From Pontibacter mucosus (GTDB lineage Bacteria; Bacteroidota; Bacteroidia; Cytophagales; Hymenobacteraceae): a stretch of DNA of 64,000 bases. Shown here in pieces: positions 16,323 to 25,414 of this stretch. The position numbers and the translations under genes are program-made. The notes beneath the pieces are model-generated. The model was not told where the DNA came from. It saw only the letters and a list, made by a program, of their open reading frames with translations, and did no database searches. How positions within the stretch are numbered: position 1 is the first letter of the stretch; every line of letters begins with the position of its first letter. The stretch lies in NCBI RefSeq assembly GCF_003054055.1, contig NZ_QBKI01000001.1:682001-746000 (forward strand), given 5' to 3'.

Positions 16323-18856
16323 TAAACGCACGAATGATTAGATGCATTTGGGTGCTTGTGTTGCTGCTTACGGCAGGCACGGCCTCTTCCCAAGTACTTA
16401 ACAGACCTACCCAGCAGCCGTCTTCGATAGATTACCAGCAGCCGCGCCAGTACCGTATCGGGGAGGTGAAGGTGAGCGGCTACAAGTTTCTGGACCCTAT
16501 TGCCCTTACCTCCCTTACCGGGCTGAAAGAGGGAGACATGATTACGGTGCCGGGCGAGGACATTAGCCGCGCTATTCAGAAACTTTGGGATCAGGGCATT
16601 CTGGGTGATGTGGACGTAACGGCCCATACCGAGGGTGATGTTATCTACCTTACCTTTAACCTGACGGAGCGCCCAAGGCTTTCAAACTTCCGCTTCTCCG
16701 GTATCAATAAATCCCAGGGCGAAGCGCTGCGCGATAAAGTGCCGCTTCAGAAGGGACGTATCGTGACGGACGCTGTTTTGAACAGTACCAGAAACGTGGT
16801 GCGCGAATACTACGTGGACAAGAGCTTCCTTAATGTAAAGGTAAACATTACCCAGCGTCCGGATTCTATACTTCCAAACAGCGTGGTGTTAAACATTCAC
16901 GTGGATAAAGGGGATAAGGTAAAGGTTGGCGACATCAGCTTTGTGGGCAACGAGGCGTTTAAAGACAAAAAGCTCCAGCGCCAGCTTAAAAACACCAAGG
17001 AGAAGCGTTTCTACAAGATCTTCACCTCCTCTAAGTTTAACCGCACCAAGTTTGAGGAAGACAAGGAGGCGCTGATTACCTTCTACAACAGCCAGGGCTA
17101 CCGCGATGCCACCATTGTGTCCGACTCTGTTTACCGCATCAGCGACGACCGTTTGGGCATCCAGATTACAGTGGATGAGGGGCAGCAGTACTTCTACCGC
17201 AACATTACCTGGGCTGGCAACTACCTCTACGACGATAATTACCTGGCACGCGTGTTGGGCATTAGCAAAGGCGATGTATACGACCAGGTAGAACTGGAGA
17301 AACGCCTGACTTATAACCCAACCGGTGTAGACGTGTCGGCACTCTATCAAAACGATGGCTACCTGTTCTCCAGCATTACGCCGGTAGAGGTTCGCGTGGA
17401 TGGCGACTCTATCGACGTGGAGATGCGCGTGGTGGAAGGACCGCAGGCTACCATTAACAAGATCATCGTCTCCGGCAACGACAAGACAAGTGACCATGTG
17501 ATCCTGCGTGAGATTAGAACGTTGCCTGGCCAGAAGTATAGCCGCGATGATTTGATCAGAACCAGAAACGAACTGGCTGCCCTGGGCTACTTTGACCCGG
17601 AGACAATTGGCCTGAACCCAATTCCGAACCCGGCAGATGGTACCGTGGATATTGCCTATAGCGTAACTGAGCGACCAAATGACCAGATAAGCTTGTCAGG
17701 CGGTTGGGGTGGCCCGATTGGAGCAGTGGGTACAGTAGGTCTGTCGCTGAACAACTTCTCGACGCGCAAGATGCTGGACCTGTCGGAGTGGAAGCCGATA
17801 CCGAGTGGTGACGGGCAGCGCCTGTCGCTGAACGTGCAGGCCAATGGTAAGTACTACCAGTCCTACTCCTTCTCGTTTACAGAACCATGGCTGGGTGGCC
17901 GTAAGCCGAACTCGCTGTCTGTAAGCCTTTTCAAAACGATATACCGCAGCGGTGGCTACAGCGACTACTATAGGAGATTGTATGGTGTTCAGGATGAGAG
18001 TACAAATAACAGCCGCCTGAACGTGAATGGCGCAGCCGTCAGCCTGGGTCGCCGACTAAACTGGCCGGACAACTACTTCTACATGAACCACTCATTGTCC
18101 TACAACCAGTATAACCTGAATGACTATTTTCTTGCCCCAGGTTTTAGTAATGGTACATCCAACAGTATTTCTGTTGTAAACACTCTTGGCCGCTCCAGTA
18201 TCGATAACCCAACGTTCCCGAGACGCGGTTCCCAGTTTACGCTGAGCCTGAACATGACGCCGCCATACTCGCTGTTCTCAGAGCGGGAAGATGACGACTA
18301 TACTTTTATTGAATTCAATAAATGGATGTTCGACGCCTCCTACTTTATAAATGTGGCAGGGAATTTGGTGTTCAACACAAGAGCGCACTTTGGCTTTATC
18401 GGTAACTATGGCGACGGAGCCATTGGGCCATTCGAACGCTTCAGAATGGGTGGTTCCGGTCTTGGAGGCGGAAACATCTTTGTGGGTACTGAATACATCG
18501 GCCTCCGTGGTTATGATGATGAAACGGTGGTTAACAATCTTAATGACGATGCTCTGCTGAGCTCAGGTGGTATAGCCTACAATAAGTTTGTATTTGAGGC
18601 ACGCCAACTGATATCGCCTAACCCGGCCGCTACTATTTATGGCCTGGCTTTTGTAGAGGCAGGTAATAACTTCGGTAGCTATAAAAACTACAGCCCGTTC
18701 AAGCTTTACCGCTCAACTGGTGTAGGTGTGAGGATCTTTATGGCGGCGTTCGGCCTGCTTGGCTTCGACTACGCCTGGAGACTGGATGATTTGCCGGGCA
18801 GAGCGGATGATAAGCGTGGCATGTTCCACTTCATCATTGGCCAGCAGATCCGCTAA
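16319..18856 (+). CDS. bamA: Outer membrane protein assembly factor BamA
   Basis: An 845-residue Omp85 protein, the core of the BAM complex that folds outer-membrane barrels. After the signal peptide come five POTRA domains (about residues 40-420; typical strands such as YRIGEVKVSGYKF and INKIIVSGNDKTSDHVILREI), then a 16-strand barrel domain. The RGYDDETV region near 725 matches the conserved L6 VRGY/F motif. The frame opens with GTG at 16319 overlapping uppS; an ATG at 16334 gives an equally good signal peptide. Two OmpH chaperone genes follow, the standard arrangement. Confidence 0.93.
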   Translation: MINARMIRCIWVLVLLLTAGTASSQVLNRPTQQPSSIDYQQPRQYRIGEVKVSGYKFLDPIALTSLTGLKEGDMITVPGEDISRAIQKLWDQGILGDVDVTAHTEGDVIYLTFNLTERPRLSNFRFSGINKSQGEALRDKVPLQKGRIVTDAVLNSTRNVVREYYVDKSFLNVKVNITQRPDSILPNSVVLNIHVDKGDKVKVGDISFVGNEAFKDKKLQRQLKNTKEKRFYKIFTSSKFNRTKFEEDKEALITFYNSQGYRDATIVSDSVYRISDDRLGIQITVDEGQQYFYRNITWAGNYLYDDNYLARVLGISKGDVYDQVELEKRLTYNPTGVDVSALYQNDGYLFSSITPVEVRVDGDSIDVEMRVVEGPQATINKIIVSGNDKTSDHVILREIRTLPGQKYSRDDLIRTRNELAALGYFDPETIGLNPIPNPADGTVDIAYSVTERPNDQISLSGGWGGPIGAVGTVGLSLNNFSTRKMLDLSEWKPIPSGDGQRLSLNVQANGKYYQSYSFSFTEPWLGGRKPNSLSVSLFKTIYRSGGYSDYYRRLYGVQDESTNNSRLNVNGAAVSLGRRLNWPDNYFYMNHSLSYNQYNLNDYFLAPGFSNGTSNSISVVNTLGRSSIDNPTFPRRGSQFTLSLNMTPPYSLFSEREDDDYTFIEFNKWMFDASYFINVAGNLVFNTRAHFGFIGNYGDGAIGPFERFRMGGSGLGGGNIFVGTEYIGLRGYDDETVVNNLNDDALLSSGGIAYNKFVFEARQLISPNPAATIYGLAFVEAGNNFGSYKNYSPFKLYRSTGVGVRIFMAAFGLLGFDYAWRLDDLPGRADDKRGMFHFIIGQQIR

Positions 18857-18873
18857 AGAACAAATGAATTAGT

Positions 18874-19530
18874 ATGAGGAAGTTTTTGTTCATCTTTTTA
18901 GCAGGCTTTTTGCTGACGTCTGTTTCGCAAGCTCAGAAGATTGGCTATATTGATTCCAACTTCATCCTGAGCAAGATGCCAGCTTTTAACAAAGTGCAGC
19001 AGGAGATGGACAAGTATGCCGAGGCCTGGCAACGCGAGATTGAGCAGCTACAGCAGCAGGCTGATAAGCTGAAACAGGACTACAAGGCTGAAGAGGTGTT
19101 GCTTACCGAGCAGATGAAGCAGAAGCGGCAGGCTGAAATAGCGAAGAAGGAGAACGAGCTGCGCGACTACCAGCGCAAGGTCTTTGGCTACGAGGGCATG
19201 ATGTTTAAGCGCCGCCAGGAGCTGATGCGCCCTATCCAGGATGAGGTGTTTGAGGCCGTGGAGAAAGTATCGAAAGCGCGCGGCGTTCAGATCATGTTCG
19301 ATAAGTCCGGCGACCTGGTGATGATCTATACTAACCCGGTGCATGACTACACAGAATATGTGCTGGAAGAACTTGGCCTGGCCTCCGACAGGAAGAACAC
19401 TCCGGGCGCCCGGCCTGATAGTGCCCTAGTAGATGACCCCGCCAACCTGCCAGAGGTAGGAGAGGAGGAGCCTCAGGAGCAACAACAACAGCCTCCGGCC
19501 AGAAACACAAAGAAGAAGTCTAACAACTAA
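18874..19530 (+). CDS. OmpH/Skp family periplasmic chaperone (first copy)
   Basis: A 218-residue Skp-like chaperone that would escort unfolded outer-membrane proteins to BAM. A signal peptide (to about residue 20, VSQAQ) precedes KIGYIDSNFILSKMP, the conserved first strand of the family. A long charged coiled coil (about residues 40-110) forms the tentacle, followed by the MRPIQDEVFEAVEKVSKARG and VMIYTNP strands. The C-terminal tail (from about 180) is acidic and Gln-rich and is absent from E. coli Skp. It starts 17 bases after bamA. Confidence 0.9.
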   Translation: MRKFLFIFLAGFLLTSVSQAQKIGYIDSNFILSKMPAFNKVQQEMDKYAEAWQREIEQLQQQADKLKQDYKAEEVLLTEQMKQKRQAEIAKKENELRDYQRKVFGYEGMMFKRRQELMRPIQDEVFEAVEKVSKARGVQIMFDKSGDLVMIYTNPVHDYTEYVLEELGLASDRKNTPGARPDSALVDDPANLPEVGEEEPQEQQQQPPARNTKKKSNN

Positions 19531-19556
19531 ACGTCTAAATAACAATTAACCAACCA

Positions 19557-20183
19557 ATGATGAACAAGATTAAACTATTAGTAGCAGCGTTCTTTCTGAT
19601 CAGCTTTGCGTCATTTGCTCAGAGCAACGACCAGCCGCTTAAGATTGGTTATACTAACGTGGAGTATATACTGCTGCAGCTGCCAGAGAGCAAGCAAATA
19701 GAATCTCAGCTGAAGGACCACAGCACACAGCTGGAAAACCAGTTGAAAGGCAAATATGCTGAGTATGAGACAAAGCTGCAGGCATACGAAAAAGGAGCAG
19801 CTACAATGGATGCTACTATTCGTGAAGACAAGGAGAAAGAGCTGATGGGCCTGAATAACTCTATCCAGGAGTTCCAGCGCAACGCGCAGATGTCTTTGCA
19901 GCAGAAAGAGAAGTCATTGGTAGACCCAGTCATTACGAAGATTGACAAAGCTATCAAAGACGTAGCTAAAGAGAACGGTTATACTTACGTAATCAGCAAC
20001 CAGGCCCTTCTGGCCGGACCGGAAGATGGCGACATCTCTCCGCTTGTGCTGAAGAAGCTGGGCGTAGACCCTGCAAAAGCACAGCAGCAAACGGCAGAGC
20101 CTGCCGCTGCCAAGCCAGCGCCAGCTTCAACTCCTGCCAAGTCTAACACACCTGCCAAAAGCAACAACAAGAAAAAGAACTAA
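19557..20183 (+). CDS. OmpH/Skp family periplasmic chaperone (second copy)
   Basis: A 208-residue paralogue of the preceding Skp-like protein: signal peptide to about residue 21 (FASFAQ), KIGYTNVEYILLQLPESKQIE as the family start, a coiled coil over about 45-120, and the DKAIKDVAKENGYTYVIS strand near 130. The tail after residue 170 is low-complexity Ala/Pro/Lys (AKPAPASTPAKS). Tandem OmpH copies after bamA are common in Bacteroidota. Two adjacent ATGs (19557, 19560) could serve as start. Confidence 0.9.
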   Translation: MMNKIKLLVAAFFLISFASFAQSNDQPLKIGYTNVEYILLQLPESKQIESQLKDHSTQLENQLKGKYAEYETKLQAYEKGAATMDATIREDKEKELMGLNNSIQEFQRNAQMSLQQKEKSLVDPVITKIDKAIKDVAKENGYTYVISNQALLAGPEDGDISPLVLKKLGVDPAKAQQQTAEPAAAKPAPASTPAKSNTPAKSNNKKKN

Positions 20184-20206
20184 GCAATAGATTATCTATA
20201 GTTTTG

Positions 20207-20240
20207 GAAAGCCGATGTATCTACTTCGGCTTTCTTTTTT
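20207..20240 (+). terminator. Terminator after the uppS-bamA-ompH-ompH unit
   Basis: A 9-bp perfect stem (GAAAGCCGA / TCGGCTTTC) with a 10-base loop is followed by TTTTTT, 24 bases past the second ompH stop. The next gene begins 15 bases further on. Confidence 0.85.
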
Positions 20241-20254
20241 ATACCTGAGTAATC

Positions 20255-21292
20255 GTGGTAGAATACATAGAAACAGAAGGAGCAGAGGACTCGGATGAGC
20301 TCTATGAGCACCACCGCATTGTAGTGGACAAAGGGCAGGCTTTGCTGCGCCTGGACAAGTTTCTGATGGACCGCCTGCCAAACGTTACCCGAAACAAGCT
20401 GCAGGGCGCCATCCGTTCTGAGTCGGTGCAGGTAAACCAGAAGCCGGTGAAGGTAAGCTACAAGGTGAAGCCACTGGATGTGATTACCGTTACCCTGGCA
20501 GAGCCTCCGCGCGATACCGATATTGTGCCGGAGAACATCTCGCTGGATATAGTGTATGAGGATGAGGAGTTGCTGCTGGTAAACAAACCCGCCGGCATGG
20601 TGGTGCACCCTGCCTATAACAACTGGAGCGGCACCTTAGTGAACGCGCTGACATATCACCTGCAGAACCTTCCTACGCACCGCAACGGTGAAGGCAGGCC
20701 AGGGCTGGTGCACCGCATCGACAAAGATACCTCCGGCCTGCTGGTGATTGCCAAGACAGACTATAGTATGGCTTACCTGGCCAAGCAGTTCTATGACCAT
20801 AGTATAGAGCGGACTTATTACGCTTTGGTTTGGGGAGTACCCAAGGAGCAGGAGGGAACGATAACGGGCCACGTAGGTCGGAGTGCGAAGGATCGCAAGG
20901 TAATGGCTGTGTACCCTGCCGGAGATTACGGCAAGCACGCGGTAACGCACTACAAGGTGCTGCGCAGCTTTAAGTACGTATCCTTACTCAAGTGTAACCT
21001 GGAGACAGGCAGAACCCATCAGATTAGGGCGCACATGAAGCACATCGGGCACCCGCTGTTCTCTGATGCAACTTATGGAGGGGATAAAATTCTGTATGGC
21101 AATCCAAGCGGCACCTACAAATCCTTTGTGGATAATGCTTTTAAACTGATGCCTCGTCAGGCGCTCCACGCCAAATCACTGGGCTTTCTGCATCCCTCTA
21201 CAAAAGAGTTTCTTCAGTTTGATTCTGAGCTGCCTGAGGACTTTAAGGCTGTATTGGAAAAGTGGGCGCTGTACGAGGAGCCTATAGTATAA
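20255..21292 (+). CDS. RluD-family 23S rRNA pseudouridine synthase
   Basis: A 345-residue RluA/RluD-type pseudouridine synthase. An N-terminal S4 RNA-binding domain (about residues 28-90, LRLDKFLMDRLPNVTRNKLQ) precedes the catalytic domain with HRIDKDTSGLLV, where Asp156 is the catalytic residue. KPAGMVVHP and ETGRTHQIRAHMKHIGHPLF are the other family motifs. The start is a GTG at 20255; no better ATG precedes the S4 domain. RluD-like enzymes usually modify helix 69 of 23S rRNA, but the exact site is inferred from family only. Confidence 0.9.
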   Translation: MVEYIETEGAEDSDELYEHHRIVVDKGQALLRLDKFLMDRLPNVTRNKLQGAIRSESVQVNQKPVKVSYKVKPLDVITVTLAEPPRDTDIVPENISLDIVYEDEELLLVNKPAGMVVHPAYNNWSGTLVNALTYHLQNLPTHRNGEGRPGLVHRIDKDTSGLLVIAKTDYSMAYLAKQFYDHSIERTYYALVWGVPKEQEGTITGHVGRSAKDRKVMAVYPAGDYGKHAVTHYKVLRSFKYVSLLKCNLETGRTHQIRAHMKHIGHPLFSDATYGGDKILYGNPSGTYKSFVDNAFKLMPRQALHAKSLGFLHPSTKEFLQFDSELPEDFKAVLEKWALYEEPIV

Positions 21293-21352
21293 AGTATATA
21301 CAGAACTCACCACTTTATACTTCCCTGCCAAAAGTATAAAGCAACTATTTTT

Positions 21353-21393
21353 AAACAGAAAAGCCGCTACGTTTCGCAGCGGCTTTTCTGTTT
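21353..21393. terminator. Bidirectional terminator between convergent genes
   Basis: A perfect 16-bp stem (AAACAGAAAAGCCGCT at 21353-21368 with its complement at 21378-21393) has A and T runs on both sides. It serves both the plus-strand pseudouridine synthase and the minus-strand TPR gene. Confidence 0.9.
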
Positions 21394-21410
21394 AGTATGT
21401 GTAAGAAGGC

Positions 21411-23066
21411 TTACTTCTTTCTTGGCGTTTTAGAGACTGTTTTAGAAATCTCCTTCAGGGCCGCTTCTGCCTGTGGGTTGCTTGGGTCAAGGGTTCTCAC
21501 CTCTGTCCAGTACTTCACAGCATTGTCACGGTCTCCTTTGATGTAGTAGAAGTAACCCAGGTATGAGTTAGCCTCAATCAGGTCACGCTTATACTTGTCT
21601 TTCTCGTTACCGGCCTTCTGAATGAACTGCTCGTAGTATGGCTTTGCCAGTCCTTGCTCAGTCTCTGGGTCCTGGCTGGCATTGGCACGCGCTCTCCACA
21701 GGTAGCCATAGGCATAGTCAGCGTTTGCCTCCGTTACTTTCGCATACGTCTCGTCAGCCTTCTTGAAGTACTCGTTGGCCTTAGCAGAATTTCCGTTTGT
21801 TGCCTGCTCCTCACCAGCCATCATGTAGATGTTACCCATGTAGAAGTAGTCAGCATTGCTTGGCTCGACAGTCTCACGCTTGCGATCGTAGGTAGCAATG
21901 GCTTGATCGTACTGGTTATTACGGGCATAAGCATTAGCCAGCTCCGCATACAGCTCCACGTTCGTTGGGTTAATAGAGATTGCTTTCTCCAAGTTCTCTA
22001 CCGCCTTCTGGTGCTGGTTATTCTTAGACAGGATGCGGCCATAGTACTCATAGTCCTCTGCAATCAGCTTGTTAGGGTCAGCCTTTTGCATGTGCGTCTC
22101 AATGGCTGCCAATGCCTTGTCAGGCTGGCCCAGCTCCATGTAAGAGTAGGCTCTAAGGCGATTCATTACCATGTTGTCTGGCTGTACCTGCAGCACTTCC
22201 TCCGCTGCCTGCAGGGCTCTGTCGTAGTTCTTTGTCAGGAACAGGAAAGATGCATACTTAGCCTTCGTATCTGGCGTGTCCTCGGCCATGTCTACATACT
22301 TCTGGAAAGTAGAAAGCGCTTTGTCATACTGACCAGCGAAGTAGTAAAGCTCGCCCAGGTCACGGTAGGCCGGAGCGAAGTTAGGGTTGATCTCGATAGC
22401 CTTTTGGAAAGCCTGCTCTGCCTCGTTATAGTTACGTGAGCTGGTGTATAACTGACCGCGCTTCAGGTAAGCGGTAACGTTCTGAGCATCGAGCTGGATA
22501 GCTCTGTCGTAGTGCGTCATGGCCATACCACCATTCTTCAGGGCCAGATAAGCATCGCCCAAGGTAATGTTGGCGTCCACGTTTTTGTTGTCACGCTCCA
22601 GAGACTGCTTCAGGTACTCCACACCTTTATTTAGCTGCGCTTCGGTAGCGTTAGGCACATTAACATAAGCCTCACCAATCATGGCAAGTACATAAGCATC
22701 CTTTTTCCCTTTTCCGCTCAGGGCTTGGTTAAAGTGCTGCTCCGCCTTAGCCTGGTCGCCTTGCTGTAAAGCCAGCTTACCAAGTCCTACATGCGCTATA
22801 TTGGATTTCTTGTTCGCTGCTAAGCCCTGGTTGAAATAGTAAGCCGCTGAGTCTGGTTTATCTGTGCGCAGGTAAATATCACCCAAGTTAAAATAAGCTC
22901 TATCAGCTGTGCTTTTATTGTTCAACTGAGCCTTATAGATAGATTTTGCTTCTTCGTAGCGCTCCAGGTTAACAGCTGCTCTGCCTGCGTCACCTGACTG
23001 TGCAAATGCTGCTGTTGCAGGGAAGGCTGCCGCCATCAAAGCGATGTACTTCCAGTTTTTATTCAT
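21411..23066 (-). CDS. Exported tetratricopeptide-repeat protein
   Basis: A 551-residue protein with a signal peptide (to about residue 22, AAFAQ) followed by about ten or more TPR units, for example AYFNLGDIYLRTDKPDSAAYYFNQGL and AYLKRGQLYTSSRNYNEAEQAFQKAI. The C-terminus is basic (SKTPRKK). It is the last gene of the exbB-exbD-exbD-tonB-tonB-pstS-like cluster, 33 bases after the PstS-like gene. TPR scaffolds mediate protein contacts; a role in assembling the Ton energising complex or its clients is inference. Confidence 0.88.
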   Translation of the reverse strand: MNKNWKYIALMAAAFPATAAFAQSGDAGRAAVNLERYEEAKSIYKAQLNNKSTADRAYFNLGDIYLRTDKPDSAAYYFNQGLAANKKSNIAHVGLGKLALQQGDQAKAEQHFNQALSGKGKKDAYVLAMIGEAYVNVPNATEAQLNKGVEYLKQSLERDNKNVDANITLGDAYLALKNGGMAMTHYDRAIQLDAQNVTAYLKRGQLYTSSRNYNEAEQAFQKAIEINPNFAPAYRDLGELYYFAGQYDKALSTFQKYVDMAEDTPDTKAKYASFLFLTKNYDRALQAAEEVLQVQPDNMVMNRLRAYSYMELGQPDKALAAIETHMQKADPNKLIAEDYEYYGRILSKNNQHQKAVENLEKAISINPTNVELYAELANAYARNNQYDQAIATYDRKRETVEPSNADYFYMGNIYMMAGEEQATNGNSAKANEYFKKADETYAKVTEANADYAYGYLWRARANASQDPETEQGLAKPYYEQFIQKAGNEKDKYKRDLIEANSYLGYFYYIKGDRDNAVKYWTEVRTLDPSNPQAEAALKEISKTVSKTPRKK

Positions 23067-23099
23067 TTTATAAAAGTTTAGTAGTTTTTGTTTAGTTTC

Positions 23100-24041
23100 T
23101 TAGTCTCCAAGGCTCACCACACGCACAGGCATAGTTGCCGGCACTAGTCCTGACTTAAGTATAAGCCTTTGCCCTCTATCACTAGCTACAAAAGAGGCAA
23201 ATCCTGTGCCAAGACCTGAACGGCCCTCAGTACTAATGACATACAGGAACCTGCGCAGCGGGTAAACCTCTTGTGCTATATATGCTTGATACGGCTGATA
23301 ATAGTCTTCGGTGCTTACCGGTGCCGGATTTTTGCTTATGCCAACAACTTTAATTTTATTGAGGAAGCCTACCACCGTAGAGTCGTCAAAATCGCTCACC
23401 CAGTTCACGCCAATCACGCCAATCGCATTCTTGTTTTGCTGTACATAGTCTATCAGTGCCTTATGCGAGTTAGAGGCAAACGTGTTGGCCGGGAGGTTAT
23501 TTCCTGCAATCAACGAGTCCTTAACGTAACGTGCGGTGCTTGAGTTATTATTGTCGAATACAATAGTTATATCTCCCAGCGGCGAACCCTTGTCCAGTTC
23601 CTTCCAGGACTTAAACTGGCCGCTGAAGATCTTTGTGAGCTCTTCCATCGTCAGCAGCGAGTCCGGGTTCTCCTTATTTGTGATGAGAGCCACCGCATCA
23701 ATGGCTATTTTGGTGTAGCGCGGCACTCTGTTTTGCTTATCGAAAACCGCCTTTTCCTCTTGCGTCAGTTCCCTGGAAAGTACGGCTATCTTGGTGCTGT
23801 CGTCCAGCAGGTCTTTCAGTACCTGGCCTTCCGGCTTGTAAGCTGCATTTATCTTAGCATACTTATAGATGCCCTCGAAGGTGTTAATTTCAGATTCTAT
23901 AATGGGCTGAAACGACTCGTCTACGCTGATGCTGATAGTGCCTGATGTAGGTGTGTCCTGCTTTGTGCTGGGGTCTCCTCCGCAGCTTGCCAGCGCCAGA
24001 ATGCCTGTTATGGCGGCTAAGCCAAATGCTTTAATCTTCAT
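23100..24041 (-). CDS. PstS-like substrate-binding lipoprotein
   Basis: A 313-residue periplasmic binding protein of the PstS/PBP type II class. It has a lipoprotein signal with LASC (lipidated Cys20) followed by Gly residues. The family strand GTISISVDESFQPIIESEINTFE begins the mature fold, and DNNNSSTARYVKDSLI resembles the phosphate-loop region of PstS. No pstCAB transporter is near; instead it sits inside a TonB/ExbBD operon, so it may sense or deliver an anion to the Ton system rather than to an ABC transporter. It overlaps the small upstream gene by 11 bases. Confidence 0.8.
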   Translation of the reverse strand: MKIKAFGLAAITGILALASCGGDPSTKQDTPTSGTISISVDESFQPIIESEINTFEGIYKYAKINAAYKPEGQVLKDLLDDSTKIAVLSRELTQEEKAVFDKQNRVPRYTKIAIDAVALITNKENPDSLLTMEELTKIFSGQFKSWKELDKGSPLGDITIVFDNNNSSTARYVKDSLIAGNNLPANTFASNSHKALIDYVQQNKNAIGVIGVNWVSDFDDSTVVGFLNKIKVVGISKNPAPVSTEDYYQPYQAYIAQEVYPLRRFLYVISTEGRSGLGTGFASFVASDRGQRLILKSGLVPATMPVRVVSLGD

Positions 24042-24288
24042 ACCTGTTTCTGTTAGAGCGTGTGCTGTTGTATACTCTTACAAATCTAACAATTCCATAC
24101 AATATGAGAATTCCACCTAAGGCATACTTCATGCTGTCGGGCATGTCCAGGTTCAGGGCGTCTCCGGCAAAAAGTATAAACACACCCATCGCCACGTAGA
24201 GGAGGGTCATGATGATACCGAAGACGCGGGCAAACTTTGAGAATGCGCTTTGCTTCGGCCGGTTGTCTTCTCTGCGTGGTCTTATCAT
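24031..24288 (-). CDS. Small conserved membrane protein of the Ton operon
   Basis: An 85-residue protein with two transmembrane segments (about residues 22-43, FGIIMTLLYVAMGVFILFAG, and 54-70, YALGGILILYGIVRFV) and basic N- and C-terminal tails. Its 3' end overlaps the PstS-like gene by 11 bases, indicating translational coupling. I do not recognise a named domain; the position between tonB and the binding protein suggests a subunit or accessory of the same complex. Confidence 0.7.
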   Translation of the reverse strand: MIRPRREDNRPKQSAFSKFARVFGIIMTLLYVAMGVFILFAGDALNLDMPDSMKYALGGILILYGIVRFVRVYNSTRSNRNRYED

Positions 24289-24334
24289 AGGTTATTTTCT
24301 TTTAATCCTTAAAAATATATTTAATGCGTAAAAA

Positions 24335-24377
24335 ATGAAAGCAGAAGCGAACAAAACTGTCCGAATGCTTCTGCTTC
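24335..24377 (-). terminator. Hairpin between tonB and the small membrane-protein gene
   Basis: A 10-bp perfect stem (AAGCAGAAGC / GCTTCTGCTT) with an 18-base loop is followed on the minus strand by a T-rich run. It probably terminates or attenuates transcription between tonB (24396) and the downstream 24288-21411 genes. Confidence 0.65.
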
Positions 24378-24395
24378 CATTCTTGTTATTGGATA

Positions 24396-25232
24396 CTATC
24401 TGATGCTAAAGCGGATGGGCAACGTATAGCGCACCGGCACTGCATGTCCGTTTTGACGGCCGGGTTCCCATTTGGGCATGGTTTTAACAACGCGTATCGC
24501 CTCTTCGTCAGTACCGTACCCTAGTCCTTTGAGTACTTCCACATCCCTAATCTCGCCTGTAGTTCCTACCACAAAGGTTACCACCACTGTTCCTTCTATT
24601 CCGTTAGACTGAGCAGCAGGCGGGTAACGGAGTTTACGGCCAAGGTACTGCATTAAGTCGTTAAGTCCACCCTTAAATTGCGGCATCTGATCCACCACCA
24701 CAAAGGGCTCTGTACTAGCTGGAGCTCCTGTGCCTCCCTCTATTCCGGCTGGCGGCGCATCTGGCATCGGCATAATCGGTAACTCAGGTGCGTCTCCCTC
24801 AATCTTCTCAGTCCCGATCACCGCTTTGGAGAGGTCCTCCTGATTGGGCACTGTTTCCGTTGTAGGTGTGGCGTCATCTACTACTTCTATTTTCGTAAAC
24901 TTTTCTGTCGCCACCTTCCGCTCTGTTATGGGTTCAGCGGGAAGTACTTCCACTTTAGGTTTTGGGTCTGGTTTAGGAGGTGGGGGGAGCACGATATCTA
25001 TAGGCTCATGTACCGTATAGGTTGGCTTCTCATACTTTACGGGTTCTGTAAAGAAAATTGCGTCGACCAATACGCCTACCAAAGGCCCTGAAAAAATGGT
25101 GATGGCTAAGGCTGTTGCCAGTACCATGTGCTTTCCATACTTCCTGCGCAGGTAATAGGCTCCGTACGCTTTGTTTCGACCTCTGAACACGATGTTGTTG
25201 AAGGTCATGCTTAAGAAATAGCTCTTTTCCAT
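24396..25232 (-). CDS. tonB: Energy transducer TonB (second copy)
   Basis: A 278-residue TonB that transmits proton-motive force from ExbB/ExbD to outer-membrane receptors. The N-terminus carries a conserved Bacteroidota cytoplasmic stretch (MTFNNIVFRGRNKAYGAYYLRR), one transmembrane helix (about residues 35-58) and a Pro/Lys spacer (LPPPPKPDPKPKVEV). The C-terminal domain has YPPAAQSNGIEGTVVVTFVV and the final MPKWEPGRQNGHAVPVRYTLPIRF, the diagnostic TonB_C motif. It is a paralogue of the copy just upstream but has a much shorter proline spacer, so reach or receptor choice may differ. Confidence 0.92.
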   Translation of the reverse strand: MEKSYFLSMTFNNIVFRGRNKAYGAYYLRRKYGKHMVLATALAITIFSGPLVGVLVDAIFFTEPVKYEKPTYTVHEPIDIVLPPPPKPDPKPKVEVLPAEPITERKVATEKFTKIEVVDDATPTTETVPNQEDLSKAVIGTEKIEGDAPELPIMPMPDAPPAGIEGGTGAPASTEPFVVVDQMPQFKGGLNDLMQYLGRKLRYPPAAQSNGIEGTVVVTFVVGTTGEIRDVEVLKGLGYGTDEEAIRVVKTMPKWEPGRQNGHAVPVRYTLPIRFSIR

Positions 25233-25364
25233 GGGCTTTGGGGTTTAGGTTTAACAATTATTCTCTATGGCATTGTAGTAGTCTTTTTAACTTTTACTTA
25301 GTTTTCTTTTAATATACGAAATTCTATATTGATTGTATGCATGCTGAGTACTTTATTTTTAGGC

Positions 25365-25399
25365 AAATAAAAAGCCCAGCCTGGAGAGGCTGGGCTTTT
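25365..25399 (-). terminator. Terminator between the two tonB genes
   Basis: A 13-bp perfect stem (AAAAGCCCAGCCT / AGGCTGGGCTTTT) with a 4-base loop lies 16 bases after the first tonB stop, with a T-rich tail on the minus strand. It would lower expression of the second tonB and downstream genes relative to exbBD. Confidence 0.85.
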
Positions 25400-25414
25400 A
25401 GCAGGTATATCTGC